Part shown: positions 52,992 through 61,779 of the stretch, in pieces
How positions within the stretch are numbered: the stretch's first letter is position 1
Layout: each line of letters opens with the position of its first letter
Assembly: GCA_905339405.1 (NCBI GenBank)
Contig: CAJPGC010000001.1
Location: 62,001 to 126,000 of the forward strand
Direction: 5' to 3'
Source: an uncultured bacterium
Lineage (GTDB): Bacteria; Desulfobacterota; GWC2-55-46
DNA length: 64,000 nt
Made by a program: the position numbers and the translations under genes
Notes under the pieces: generated by a model
Told to the model about the DNA's origin: nothing
The model's database searches: none
Seen by the model: only the letters and a program-made list of their open reading frames with translations

Positions 52992-53801
52992 ATGGACGAG
53001 CTCTTCAGGTTAGAGGGAGTAAGCTACTCGTACGGGGACAATAGCGCCCTGAAGGACGTAAGCTTCTCGGTAGAGGCAGGCTCCTCTCTTGCGGTACTCG
53101 GGGCTAACGGCAGCGGCAAGTCGACCCTCATGAAGATACTCGACGGCCTCGTCTACCCGGAGACCGGCTCGGTCCTGTTCGCCGGGCAGCCCCTCACGGA
53201 AGCCGCGCTCCATGGCGAGTTCCTAAAGTGCTTCAGGAAGAGAGTGGGCTTCGTCTTCTCCGAGCCCGACGTGCAGCTCTTCTGCTCGACAGTGGAAGAG
53301 GAGCTCTTTTTCGGCCCGCTCCAGCTGGGCATCGAAAGGCAGGAGGCGCAAAAGAGGGTCTCAGCTCTGCTTGACATGCTCGGCATTAGGGGGCTCGCGG
53401 AAAGGGCGCCCTATACTCTCTCGAGCGGCGAGAAGAAAAAAGCGGCGATAGCCGCCGTGCTCGCGGTAAACCCGGACGTCCTGCTGCTCGACGAGCCGAC
53501 GAACGGGCTGGACCCGAGGACGCAGGTCTGGCTCTACGAGCTGCTCGACGCCCTGAAGGGCTCCGGCAAGACGATCGTGATGGCTACCCACGACTTGAGC
53601 CTCGCCGAGGACCTGTCCGAAAGGATAATCGTGCTCGACGAAGGGCACAGCGTTGCCGCCGACAGGAAGGCTGCCGCTGTGCTGGGCGACAAGGACCTGC
53701 TCCTGAAGGCGAACATAATACATGAACACGCGCACCGGCACGGAGACATCATACACAGGCACAGCCACGGGCCATACTCCATACATGATGAACACGATTA
53801 G
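52992..53801 (+). CDS. cbiO: Cobalt ECF transporter ATPase CbiO with His-rich C-terminal tail
   Basis: The 269-residue protein is an ABC ATPase: Walker A GANGSGKST near 37, signature LSSGEKKKAAIAAVLA near 141, Walker B VLLLDEPTNGLD, and switch His in MATHD. The C-terminal 25 residues are exceptional: a run HEHAHRHGDIIHRHSHG followed by SIHDEHD, not typical of CbiO, probably binding cobalt or another divalent metal. It powers cobalt uptake through CbiMQ. Confidence 0.94.
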   Translation: MDELFRLEGVSYSYGDNSALKDVSFSVEAGSSLAVLGANGSGKSTLMKILDGLVYPETGSVLFAGQPLTEAALHGEFLKCFRKRVGFVFSEPDVQLFCSTVEEELFFGPLQLGIERQEAQKRVSALLDMLGIRGLAERAPYTLSSGEKKKAAIAAVLAVNPDVLLLDEPTNGLDPRTQVWLYELLDALKGSGKTIVMATHDLSLAEDLSERIIVLDEGHSVAADRKAAAVLGDKDLLLKANIIHEHAHRHGDIIHRHSHGPYSIHDEHD

Positions 53802-53832
53802 GCATCATAAAAACGAAGGAGGCTTTTGCAGT

Positions 53833-55140
53833 ATGATGAGATACGTCGTTTTCACGCTCGCGTTCATGTTCGTTTTCGCGGGTGCGGGTTTTGCCCAGGA
53901 CACCGAGGTCGAGGATTTGAAACGCAGGGTCGAGGAGCTCGAAAAGAGGGTGGCTGACGGCAAGGAAGTCACCGAAGAGCTAGGCCACAGGAGGCTGCAC
54001 CCGGTACACAGCGTCTACGGACTTACGGTAAGCGGCAGCGTAACCGCCACGGCCCACGGCGCGGCAGTAGAGGGCGGTAACGGCCCGAGCGGCGAGGGCG
54101 CTTTCTCCGCCGACCTGGTCGTCGAGACCCCGGTAGGCGAGAAGGGCAGGGCGGTGCTGGTATTCGACTTCCAGAGGGGAGCTGGAATGGATTTCGGGAC
54201 TTCCGGCATAGGTTTTGCCACGAACCCCAACGGCGCTGGCACCGGCTATAACGCCGACATAGAGGCCTTCAACGACTCGAACGTACATTTGACGCAGGCC
54301 TATTACGAGCGCGACGTCAACGAGAGGCTCTCGTTCTCCGTCGGCCAGCTCGACATAACCGGCTACTTCGACGCCAACGAGTTCGCCAACGACGAGAGGT
54401 CGCAGTTCATGGCACCGGTCTTCGTTAATAACCCCGTCATCGAGTTCGGCGGCTCGGAAGACTTCTACGCTCTCGGCGTGCGCGCGACCTGCGCGCCTAC
54501 AGAGAACATCGCTGTAACGCTGGGCGCTTTCGAGGGCGACGGCGACTATACCGACACCTTTGACAAGCCGTTCCTCATGGCCGAGGCCGACTTCGCCTTC
54601 AAACCTTTTGGCATGGACGGCAATTACAGGGTATACTACTGGTACAGGGGGGCAAGGCCCGACCTTGACACCTCTGACCTGACGCTGGCTGAAACGGTCG
54701 CGACCCCGGCAAACTTGATGCTCCTCGAGGACTTCAACAACGGAGTTGGCATAAGCATAGACCAGATGGTCTCCGAGAACGTCGGCGTATGGCTGAGGGC
54801 CGGCCTCCAGAGGGAGCAGGTGGCCCAGTTCGACAAGTTCGTCGGCGCCGGCGTAAACGTAGCAGGTGAGTTCTTCGGCCGTGCGAACGACAGAATGGGC
54901 TTCGGCTACGGCGCGAGCTTCATGGGGCAGGACTACGAGGATTATCTCAACACCCTCGGCGCTTTCGAGTCTGCCACCGAGCATTACCTGGAGCTCTATT
55001 ACAACTACGCCGTGGAGCACGCCGGGCCTGACGAGGGCTTCCACGTCTCTCCGGACTTCCAGTACGTCGTGAACCCGGGCGGCGACAAGAACGCGCCGAG
55101 TGCTTTCATTTACGGTATCAGGCTGCAGACATACTTCTAA
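53833..55140 (+). CDS. Outer-membrane porin-like beta-barrel protein in the cobalt operon
   Basis: ATG 53833 lies 10 bases after GAAGGAGG; ATG 53836 is equally possible. The 435-residue protein has a signal peptide cleaved after FAQ (near residue 21), then a short coiled coil VEDLKRRVEELEKRV, then repeated beta strands ending with C-terminal aromatic residue (IRLQTYF), as in outer-membrane porins; the OprB-like carbohydrate porin group is a possible match. Position suggests a role in bringing cobalt complexes or corrinoids across the outer membrane, which is inference. Confidence 0.85.
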   Translation: MMRYVVFTLAFMFVFAGAGFAQDTEVEDLKRRVEELEKRVADGKEVTEELGHRRLHPVHSVYGLTVSGSVTATAHGAAVEGGNGPSGEGAFSADLVVETPVGEKGRAVLVFDFQRGAGMDFGTSGIGFATNPNGAGTGYNADIEAFNDSNVHLTQAYYERDVNERLSFSVGQLDITGYFDANEFANDERSQFMAPVFVNNPVIEFGGSEDFYALGVRATCAPTENIAVTLGAFEGDGDYTDTFDKPFLMAEADFAFKPFGMDGNYRVYYWYRGARPDLDTSDLTLAETVATPANLMLLEDFNNGVGISIDQMVSENVGVWLRAGLQREQVAQFDKFVGAGVNVAGEFFGRANDRMGFGYGASFMGQDYEDYLNTLGAFESATEHYLELYYNYAVEHAGPDEGFHVSPDFQYVVNPGGDKNAPSAFIYGIRLQTYF

Positions 55141-55168
55141 AGAAGGTTGATTGCTTTTCTTTACTGCC

Positions 55169-55257
55169 GTCATTGCGAGGAGCGAAGCGGCGACAAAGCA
55201 ATCTCGGAGTGTTCTATTTATATAAAGACGAGATTGCCACGCTTCGCTCGCAATGAC
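55169..55257. repeat. CATTGCGAGGAGCGAAGC-type inverted-repeat element
   Basis: GTCATTGCGAGGAGCGAAGCGG (55169-55190) and GCTTCGCTCGCAATGAC (55241-55257) face each other, with CAAAGCAATCTC and GAGATTGC inside. This kind of dispersed palindromic element is widespread in proteobacterial genomes. It lies between the porin and cbtB genes, directly before the cbtB ribosome site. Confidence 0.9.
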
Positions 55258-55296
55258 AAATAATAACGTATCATCATTAATAGAGGAGGAACTTGA

Positions 55297-55470
55297 ATGG
55301 AGAGGATACTTACGGGAGTAAACGGAAACGCCCTGCTGATGCAGGCCCTGATGGTGGTCATATTCGCCGTCATGGCGGTGACGATAGCCTACGGCGTGGA
55401 AACGGTAGCCCCCGGCGTGCACGACGCCTTCCACGACTTCAGGCACGTCATCGGCATGCCCTGCCACTGA
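55297..55470 (+). CDS. cbtB: CbtB-family small cobalt transport-associated membrane protein
   Basis: A 57-residue protein starts at ATG 55297 after AGAGGAGG. It has one membrane segment (about residues 13-33) and the C-terminal histidine motif HDAFHDFRHVIGMPCH, matching the CbtB pattern in which His and Cys at the end bind metal. CbtB is predicted to act in cobalt uptake and is often B12-regulated, in agreement with its place after the riboswitch. A small membrane-protein gene follows after 11 bases. Confidence 0.87.
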   Translation: MERILTGVNGNALLMQALMVVIFAVMAVTIAYGVETVAPGVHDAFHDFRHVIGMPCH

Positions 55471-55481
55471 GGTAGATTGGA

Positions 55482-55895
55482 ATGAACCTGAAAGAGTATT
55501 TGAAATCCGGCGTCATCGCCGGGGTCGTCTGGGGCTGGCTTTCGTACCTGACCAACGCTGTCACCGGGGTGTTCCCGTTTGAAGGGAGCTTCGCCCAGGA
55601 CATAGTGTCGTTCTCGTTCGCGGGGGCGGTCTTCGGCCTGGGGACAGGGGCATCTCTCGCCCTCTTCGGCCGTTTCATCCCGTTCAGGTCCGTTGTCGCG
55701 AGGGCGGTCTTCGCTTCCGCCTTCATCTGGATAGCGCTGAGGCTGGTTGGCGACATGCTTTCAATGATGGAGCCTGAAAGGTATCACCTCTTTACGCCCG
55801 GGACAATCCAGGGACTTGGTTTGTCGATCGTTCTCGGCGCGATCCTGGGTATCCTGGTGAGAAAGGCCGCAGGCCCGGCGCCAGTGAACGCATGA
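55482..55895 (+). CDS. Small membrane protein, possible CbtB partner
   Basis: The 137-residue protein has about four membrane segments (residues 8-28, 40-62, 72-92, 108-128). It starts 11 bases after cbtB. It may be a short functional analogue of CbtA, but the family's extended sequence and His-rich parts are absent, so that naming is not secure. No known domain was recognised. Confidence 0.65.
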   Translation: MNLKEYLKSGVIAGVVWGWLSYLTNAVTGVFPFEGSFAQDIVSFSFAGAVFGLGTGASLALFGRFIPFRSVVARAVFASAFIWIALRLVGDMLSMMEPERYHLFTPGTIQGLGLSIVLGAILGILVRKAAGPAPVNA

Positions 55896-55904
55896 GGCGC
55901 TAGT

Positions 55905-56975
55905 TTGCTTAGAAAAGGATATACGACAGGCACATGTGCCGCTGCCGGAGCCAAGGCAGCGGCACACGCGCTTCTGGGCGGAAAGGCCCTCTCTTCGGTC
56001 GAGGTCACGCTGCCTTCAGGCTCATCTCTTACCATCCCGGTGAAATCGGTAAAGGTGTCGGACGGAGCCGCCCGCGCGGTCGTCATAAAAGACGCGGGGG
56101 ACGACCCGGACGTAACCAACGGCGCTGAGTTCGTGGCCGAGGTAAGGGTTGCTGGGCAGAACGCCGTCAAGCCGTCGGTTGCGATAAGGGGTGGGGAGGG
56201 CGTAGGCGTTGTCACGAGGCCCGGGCTCAAGGTTGCCCCTGGAAGGCCAGCGATAAACCCGGTGCCGCTGAAGATGATACGCGCCGCGCTACTGGAAGCC
56301 GCCAGGGCCCACGGCAGCCGCGCCGCGCTCGTCGTCACGATATCGGTGCCGAAGGGAAGGGAGCTCGCTGAGCGCACCATGAACGCGAGGCTCGGGATAA
56401 TGGGCGGCATCTCCATTCTCGGCACGAGCGGCATAGTCGAGCCGATGTCGCTTGCAGCCTACACCCATTCGATAAGCCTCGGGGTCGACGTTGCGCTGGC
56501 AAGCGGGCTTACCGAGGTCGTCTTCTCCACCGGCAGGTCGAGCGAGAAGGTCGCCGAAAGGGAGCTACCTTTGCCTGAAGTGGCCTTCGTCCTCACGGGC
56601 GACCACATGGGCCATGCGCTCCGCGACGCGGCGGGAAGGAAGGGGCTCGAGCTCATTACAGTCGCCGGACAGTTCGGCAAATTCACGAAGCTTGCGGCAG
56701 GGCACTTCGAGACCCATTGCTCTGACTCTTCCGTCGAGTTCGCGTTCTTGGGCGGGCTTTGCGCCCGTTTCTCGGCAAGTGATGCTATTGTCAAAAAGGT
56801 CCTCTCCGCCAACACGGCGAGGGAAGTATATTTATTATTGAAGGAAAAAGGGCCCCGGGAAGTGATAACCGAGGTCACGAGGCTTGTAAGGGAAAATTCG
56901 GAAAGGATAGCCGGAAAGAAGGTGCGGGCCGTTCTCGTTGGATATGAGAACGACCTGGCCTCGAGCGCGGGATGA
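55905..56975 (+). CDS. cbiD: Cobalt-precorrin-5B C1-methyltransferase
   Basis: TTG 55905 gives a 356-residue protein beginning LRKGYTTGTCAAAGAKAAAH, the family N-terminal signature. GTSGIVEPMSLAAYTHSISL near 167 and VLTGDHMGHALRDAA near 224 are typical of CbiD. It methylates C1 of the corrin ring in the anaerobic pathway. The stop overlaps the cbiET start by four bases. Confidence 0.95.
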   Translation: MLRKGYTTGTCAAAGAKAAAHALLGGKALSSVEVTLPSGSSLTIPVKSVKVSDGAARAVVIKDAGDDPDVTNGAEFVAEVRVAGQNAVKPSVAIRGGEGVGVVTRPGLKVAPGRPAINPVPLKMIRAALLEAARAHGSRAALVVTISVPKGRELAERTMNARLGIMGGISILGTSGIVEPMSLAAYTHSISLGVDVALASGLTEVVFSTGRSSEKVAERELPLPEVAFVLTGDHMGHALRDAAGRKGLELITVAGQFGKFTKLAAGHFETHCSDSSVEFAFLGGLCARFSASDAIVKKVLSANTAREVYLLLKEKGPREVITEVTRLVRENSERIAGKKVRAVLVGYENDLASSAG

Positions 56976-58186
56976 TATACGTCATAGGCATAGGCATAAA
57001 CGGCAGGGCAAGCCTCCTCGAGGGGCCTGCCCGCCTCATCGATGAAGCAGGGCTCCTCGTAGGCGGCAGGCGCCACCTCGACGAGTTCCCTGGCGCTAAA
57101 GGGCTGAAGGTCCCGTTCAAGGGGCTTTCTGAGGCCGCTTCCTCGATACGGGATTTCCTCAGACGCGGCAAGGGCCACGCCGTGGTGCTCGCGACCGGCG
57201 ACCCGCTTCTTTTCGGCATAGGCTCTTTCATATTGAAGGAGTTCGGCAAGGACGCAGTCGAGATAATACCAAACGTGAGCGCCGTGCAGGAGGCTTTCGC
57301 CAGGATAAAAGAAGATATGAACGGCGTGAAGGTGCTGAGCGCCCACGGCAGAGAGGCTGACATCGGTCTTTTAGCCGATGAAGTCGCCGCAAACGCGAAG
57401 CTCGCGCTTTTCACCGACAAGGAAAACAGCCCTGCGAGGCTCTCGAAAGAGCTGTTGGAGCGCGGTGTGCCGGACTTGAGGGCGTTTGTCTGCGAGGCGC
57501 TGGGCACCGGCAGGGAACGCATCTTCGAGGGCACGCTTAAAACTGTCGCCCGTAAACGCTCGTTCGACCCGCTCAACGTCTTCATCATGCTTAACGAAAA
57601 GGGCGGCCCTCAAAAAAGCGGCTTCGGCTTCCCCGACAGCCTTTTCAGCCACTCGGGCGGCATGATAACAAAAGAAGAGCTCCGCGTCATCGCTCTGGCC
57701 AAGCTCGCTGTGGCGAGACATTCGGTCGTCTGGGACATTGGCGCGTGCTCTGGGTCGGTCGCGATCGAGGCGGCCCGCCTTACCACCGGGGAAGTCTACG
57801 CGATAGAAAAAAACAAGGAGCGCGCAGCCGACATAGTGGAGAACGCGGCACGCTTCAAGACCCGTAACCTTACAGTTGTAAAGGGCGCGGCCCCCGGTGC
57901 GTTGAAAGGCCTTCCCGCGCCTGACGCAGTATTTGTAGGAGGAGGCGGGGAAGACATAGTGAAGATATTGTCGGTGGCCGCCAGAAGGCTTAAAAAAGGG
58001 GGCCGTCTGGTCGTGAACGCCGTCACGATGGAGACTTCGTCGAAGGCAATTGATTTTCTCGCAAAAAAAGGATGGGAAAAGGAGCTTCTTCTCGTGAGCG
58101 TATCAAGGTCGAAGAAAGCCGGAGGGCTTACCATGCTCGCGGCCCACAACCCGCTCTTCATCATAGCGGCAAGGAGGCCGGTGTGA
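56972..58186 (+). CDS. cbiET: Precorrin-6Y C5,15-methyltransferase/decarboxylase fusion (CbiE-CbiT)
   Basis: The 404-residue protein joins CbiE (residues 1-205: MIYVIGIGINGRASLLEGPA, ATGDPLLFGIGSFILKE) and CbiT (residues 215-404: GGMITKEELRVIALAKLAVA, WDIGACSGSVAIEAARLTTG with the SAM-binding loop). CbiE methylates C5 and CbiT methylates C15 with decarboxylation. The stop overlaps cbiL in GTGTGA. Confidence 0.94.
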   Translation: MIYVIGIGINGRASLLEGPARLIDEAGLLVGGRRHLDEFPGAKGLKVPFKGLSEAASSIRDFLRRGKGHAVVLATGDPLLFGIGSFILKEFGKDAVEIIPNVSAVQEAFARIKEDMNGVKVLSAHGREADIGLLADEVAANAKLALFTDKENSPARLSKELLERGVPDLRAFVCEALGTGRERIFEGTLKTVARKRSFDPLNVFIMLNEKGGPQKSGFGFPDSLFSHSGGMITKEELRVIALAKLAVARHSVVWDIGACSGSVAIEAARLTTGEVYAIEKNKERAADIVENAARFKTRNLTVVKGAAPGALKGLPAPDAVFVGGGGEDIVKILSVAARRLKKGGRLVVNAVTMETSSKAIDFLAKKGWEKELLLVSVSRSKKAGGLTMLAAHNPLFIIAARRPV

Positions 58187-58896
58187 AGACTGGTATATTC
58201 TACGGAGTGGGCGTCGGCCCCGGAGACCCGGAACTCATAACTATAAAGGCCGTAAACGTCATCAAGGCGTCACCTGTCATCGCAGTTCCCAGGTCGAGCG
58301 ACAAGGGCACGAGCCGCGCGCTCGACATAATAAAGGGGGTGCTCGACTTCGGCGGCAAGGAGCTCCTCGAGCTGCCGTTCCCGATGACGAAGGACAGGGA
58401 AGAGCTCGTATCTTCGAGGAGGCAGGCCGCTTCCCTTGTGGCCGAGAGGCTTTCAAAGGGTCAGGACGTCGCCTTCATAACCCTCGGCGACCCTCTTGTC
58501 TTCTCGACCTTCAGCTACCTCATACCGTTCGTAAGGGAGCTCGCGCCGCTCTCTGGGATAAAGGCCGTGCCCGGCGTGACCTCGTTTTCAGCGGCGGCCT
58601 CCCTCCTGTCAATGCCTCTTGCGGAAACGGACGAGAGAGTTATAATTGTACCTGCCGCGTACGAGCTTGAAAAGGTGAGCCAGGCGCTCAATGCCGCCGA
58701 TACCGTCGTCCTCATGAAGGTCAACAGGGCCATCGACAGCATAATCGACCTCATAGAGGGAGCTGGCCTTGCCGGAAAGGCCTTCTTCGTCTCGAGGGCT
58801 GGCTGGCCCGAAGAAGAGATAGTAACGGACCTCATGAAGATAAGGGGCACGAAGCCCGACTACTTCTCGATGATAATAATAAGGAAAAATGGCTGA
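58183..58896 (+). CDS. cbiL: Precorrin-2 C20-methyltransferase
   Basis: GTG 58183 follows AAGGAGG by five bases and overlaps cbiET by four; longer readings are rejected. The 237-residue protein has the tetrapyrrole methylase pattern FYGVGVGPGDPELITIKAVN, VAFITLGDPLVFSTFSYLI and VPGVTSFSAAASLLSMPL. It methylates C20 of cobalt-precorrin-2. It overlaps cbiF by eight bases. Confidence 0.94.
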   Translation: MKTGIFYGVGVGPGDPELITIKAVNVIKASPVIAVPRSSDKGTSRALDIIKGVLDFGGKELLELPFPMTKDREELVSSRRQAASLVAERLSKGQDVAFITLGDPLVFSTFSYLIPFVRELAPLSGIKAVPGVTSFSAAASLLSMPLAETDERVIIVPAAYELEKVSQALNAADTVVLMKVNRAIDSIIDLIEGAGLAGKAFFVSRAGWPEEEIVTDLMKIRGTKPDYFSMIIIRKNG

Positions 58897-59659
58897 GAAC
58901 AGGGACAACGCTAAGGTTTTTTTCGTCGGCACCGGCCCGGGAGACCCGGAGCTCATAACGGTCAGGGGCATGAACCTGCTGAAGACGGCTGACCTCGTCA
59001 TCTACGCCGGCTCTCTCGTGAGGGAAAAGGTGCTCGGATACTGCGAGAGCTCTCCCGAGATAAGGAACAGCGCATCCATGAGCCTCGGCGAGATAACTTC
59101 TCTCATGGTCGAAGCCGTCCGCGCCGGAAAAAAAGTGGTGCGCCTCCACACGGGAGACCCCTCCCTTTACGGAGCGCTCCGCGAGCAGGCCGACGTACTT
59201 GAAAAAGAAGGCGTCGCGTACGAGGTCGTCCCCGGCGTCTCTTCAGCTTTCGCTTCAGCGGCCGCTCTCAAGAGGGAGTTGACGCTCCCCGGGGTGACGC
59301 AGACCGTCATATTTACGCGGGTCGAGGGAAGGACGCCGGTTCCAGAAAAAGAGAGACTATCCCTACTTGCAGCCCACGGCGCGACCATCTGCATATTCCT
59401 GAGCGTTGCCATGATGGACGAGGTGGTAAGGGAGCTTTCCGCCGGCTACCCGCAGGATACGCCGGTTGCGGTCGTGTACAGGGCCTCATGGGAAGACGAA
59501 TCGGTCGTGAAGGGCACGCTTTCGGATATAGCGAAAAAGGTTGCCGAGGCCGGGATAAATAGACAGGCGATGATAATAGTCGGACAGGCGATAGGAGACA
59601 ACCCGGGCGAGAACTCGAAGCTCTATGACGCCGGTTTCAGCCACGGGTACAGGGAATGA
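58889..59659 (+). CDS. cbiF: Precorrin-4 C11-methyltransferase
   Basis: The 256-residue protein has FVGTGPGDPELITVRGMNLL, VRLHTGDPSLYGALREQADV and VPGVSSAFASAAALKREL, then VYRASWEDESVVKGTL, all typical of CbiF/CobM. It methylates C11 of cobalt-precorrin-4. It overlaps cbiL and the VanZ gene (ATGA 59656-59659). Confidence 0.95.
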   Translation: MAENRDNAKVFFVGTGPGDPELITVRGMNLLKTADLVIYAGSLVREKVLGYCESSPEIRNSASMSLGEITSLMVEAVRAGKKVVRLHTGDPSLYGALREQADVLEKEGVAYEVVPGVSSAFASAAALKRELTLPGVTQTVIFTRVEGRTPVPEKERLSLLAAHGATICIFLSVAMMDEVVRELSAGYPQDTPVAVVYRASWEDESVVKGTLSDIAKKVAEAGINRQAMIIVGQAIGDNPGENSKLYDAGFSHGYRE

Positions 59660-60027
59660 GGCCGTTCCTCTATTATCCGGTCCCTGCCGCGCTTTACGCC
59701 GTTCTCGTGCTGGTCCTTTCGCTCCTGCCTAATTCAGGGGGGCCGTCCCAGGGCTGGGACAAGGCCAACCACTTCATCGCCTACGCCGTGATGTCTTTCC
59801 TGTTCATGCGGGCCGCGGCAGCTAAGGGCGTCTCTTCAGCAAGGGCCGCTTTCGCCGCCGTCGCCGTTGCCACGTTCTTCGGCATCGGCGTCGAGTTCCT
59901 TCAGGCGCTCACTCCGACGAGGCAGGCCGAGGCTCTGGACGCGCTTGCCAATGCGCTTGGCGCGCTCCTGGGGGCCGCTCTCTTGAGTTTCATAAAATAC
60001 AGGGCGGAGGTGAAAAGATGCTTGTAG
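59656..60027 (+). CDS. VanZ-family membrane protein
   Basis: The 123-residue protein overlaps cbiF by four bases and the creatininase gene by ten. It has about four membrane segments and VanZ marks: SLLPNSGG near 24, WDKANHFIAYAVMSFLFM near 34, GIGVEFLQALTPTRQAEALDALANALGALLG near 76. VanZ proteins are poorly understood and associated with teicoplanin resistance and cell-envelope functions. Its place inside a corrin operon is unusual; it may help membrane-linked steps or be a passenger. Confidence 0.87.
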   Translation: MRPFLYYPVPAALYAVLVLVLSLLPNSGGPSQGWDKANHFIAYAVMSFLFMRAAAAKGVSSARAAFAAVAVATFFGIGVEFLQALTPTRQAEALDALANALGALLGAALLSFIKYRAEVKRCL

Positions 60028-60737
60028 GCGAGATGACGATGTCCGAGTTCAAAAAGGGCGTCAGGAAATCCTCTGTACTCATCGTGCCCTTCGGCACAGT
60101 CGAGGCCCACGGCACGCACCTGCCTCTCAATACCGACACACTCGTCATACGCGAGGCCGTGGCCAGGGTCGCAGGGAGGAACATGTCCGTCTTCATGGCC
60201 CCTCCAATCCAGTACGGCGTGTGCACCTCCACGGGACCGCACCCCGGCACAATCGGAATAACCGCCTCGACGTTGAGGCTCCTTGCGGCTGATATAGTCA
60301 AAAGCGGCTATGAGCAGGGCTTCAGGAACATAATGCTCGTATCAGGACACGGCGGCTCCATCCATGTGGCTGCCCTGAAGGAAGCCGCCGAAGAGCTCGT
60401 CTCAAGGCTCGACGGCCTCAAGATGGCGGCCTTTTCGATATATGAGCTCATCGGCCGCGAAGCTTCCGAGATAGCCGAGACTAAGAACGACTCCCACGCG
60501 GGAGAGCTCGAGACTTCCCTCATGCTCCATCTCGCCCCACGTCTTGTCAAGGGCAGGTCAAAGGAAGAGTACCCGGATTTCCCGAGGCCTCTCATATTGA
60601 AGGACAAGCTCAAGTACTGGCCCGGAGCCGTCTGGGGAGACCCGGGCAAGGCCACCGCTGAAAAGGGAGAGAGGCTCTTTAACGCGATGCTCGAGAAGCT
60701 CGAAGAGGTGGCAGGCAGGCTTGAAAGGTCGAGATAA
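60018..60737 (+). CDS. Creatininase-family amidohydrolase in the cobalamin operon
   Basis: The 239-residue protein has the metal-binding pattern of the family: PFGTVEAHGTHLPLNTDT near 26 with Glu, His and Asp ligands, MLVSGHGGSIHVAALKEA near 109, and DSHAGELETSLMLHLAP near 157 with the terminal Glu. All expected ligands are present, so it is likely an active amidohydrolase. Homologues include FAPy deformylases and mycofactocin maturase MftE. No cobalamin step is known for it; hydrolysis of an amide or lactam intermediate is a guess. It overlaps cbiG by 17 bases. Confidence 0.88.
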   Translation: MLVGEMTMSEFKKGVRKSSVLIVPFGTVEAHGTHLPLNTDTLVIREAVARVAGRNMSVFMAPPIQYGVCTSTGPHPGTIGITASTLRLLAADIVKSGYEQGFRNIMLVSGHGGSIHVAALKEAAEELVSRLDGLKMAAFSIYELIGREASEIAETKNDSHAGELETSLMLHLAPRLVKGRSKEEYPDFPRPLILKDKLKYWPGAVWGDPGKATAEKGERLFNAMLEKLEEVAGRLERSR

Positions 60738-61779
60738 GATAAATTCGGCCGCTGTTTTCGCGCTTACCGAAAGGGGGGCAGGCCTGGCGGCAAAGATAGC
60801 GGCTGCAATCGGCCCGGCGGAAGTATTCAACCCAGCTGCCCTTGCCAACGGCGGGCTTAAAAAGGAAGCCGCGAAAGCCTTTAAGGGCAGCGAGGCCCTT
60901 GTCTTCATATCTGCCACGGGCATTGCGATAAGATCTGTCGCCCCGCTACTTAAAGGCAAGCACCTCGACCCGGCAATCGTCGTGGTCGACGAGCGCGGCA
61001 GGTTTTCGATAAGCCTCCTTTCGGGTCACATGGGCGGTGCGAACAAGCTCGCGGGGGTTGTAGCGAAGGCAATTGGCGCTACCCCGGTCATTACTACGGC
61101 GACAGACGTCTGGGGGCTCCCGTCGGCTGAAGAGCTGGCCGGGTCTTTCTCCCTCGTCATAGAAGACCCGAAGAAGATAAAGGCCGTGAACTCAGCCATA
61201 TTGGAGCGCGCGAAGGTCTTTGTAGTTGACGGAAACGCGGCGAGGCGTAAAGAGACGGCCAAGAGGTTCAAGGGCGTATTCACCTGCCGGAGGGCTTTGC
61301 CAAAAAAGCCCGGGCCGAAAGACGCTTGCATCGTCATATCGAGCAGGGTCGAACCCATCCCTCCGGAGCTTGCCGGAAGGACGCTGGTCCTTCGTCCCAG
61401 GGAGATAGCCGTTGGCGTCGGCTGCGGCAAGGGCGTCCCGAAGGCTATGATTAAAAAGGCCCTTGTCGAAACCTTTGCCGCCGCCCGGCTCTCAACTCTT
61501 TCCATAAGGAATTTCGCCACGATAGACATCAAGAAAAACGAAAAAGGGCTCAAAGCGCTCGCGAAAGAGTTAGGAGTGCCAATAGAGGTCTATTCGGCAG
61601 CCGGGCTCAACAGGGTCAATGGCCCTTTCCTGCTGTCGAGCGCGGTCATGAAAGCCACAGGGGCGCGCGCCGTCGCGGAACCTTCCGCCATAATCTCATC
61701 CGGAGCAAAAAAACTATGCATCAGGAAGACAAAGACAGGACACGTAACGATAGCCGCCGCCCTCATTCCATCAAGGTAG
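60721..61779 (+). CDS. cbiG: Cobalt-precorrin 5A hydrolase
   Basis: TTG 60721 starts a 352-residue protein with the CbiG layout: an N-terminal domain (VFALTERGAGLAAKIAAAIG), a middle SGHMGGANKLAGVVAKAIGA and TTATDVWGLPSAEELA, then the C-terminal domain VGVGCGKGVPKAMIKKAL, VYSAAGLNRVNGPF. It opens the lactone ring with loss of the two-carbon fragment. It overlaps cbiH by 64 bases. Confidence 0.94.
   Translation: MKGRDKINSAAVFALTERGAGLAAKIAAAIGPAEVFNPAALANGGLKKEAAKAFKGSEALVFISATGIAIRSVAPLLKGKHLDPAIVVVDERGRFSISLLSGHMGGANKLAGVVAKAIGATPVITTATDVWGLPSAEELAGSFSLVIEDPKKIKAVNSAILERAKVFVVDGNAARRKETAKRFKGVFTCRRALPKKPGPKDACIVISSRVEPIPPELAGRTLVLRPREIAVGVGCGKGVPKAMIKKALVETFAAARLSTLSIRNFATIDIKKNEKGLKALAKELGVPIEVYSAAGLNRVNGPFLLSSAVMKATGARAVAEPSAIISSGAKKLCIRKTKTGHVTIAAALIPSR

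Noticed and set aside
53980-55467. Long minus-strand open frame across the porin and cbtB genes.
   Set aside because: It reads through the CATTGCGAGG repeat and opposes two well-supported genes; no domain is recognisable.
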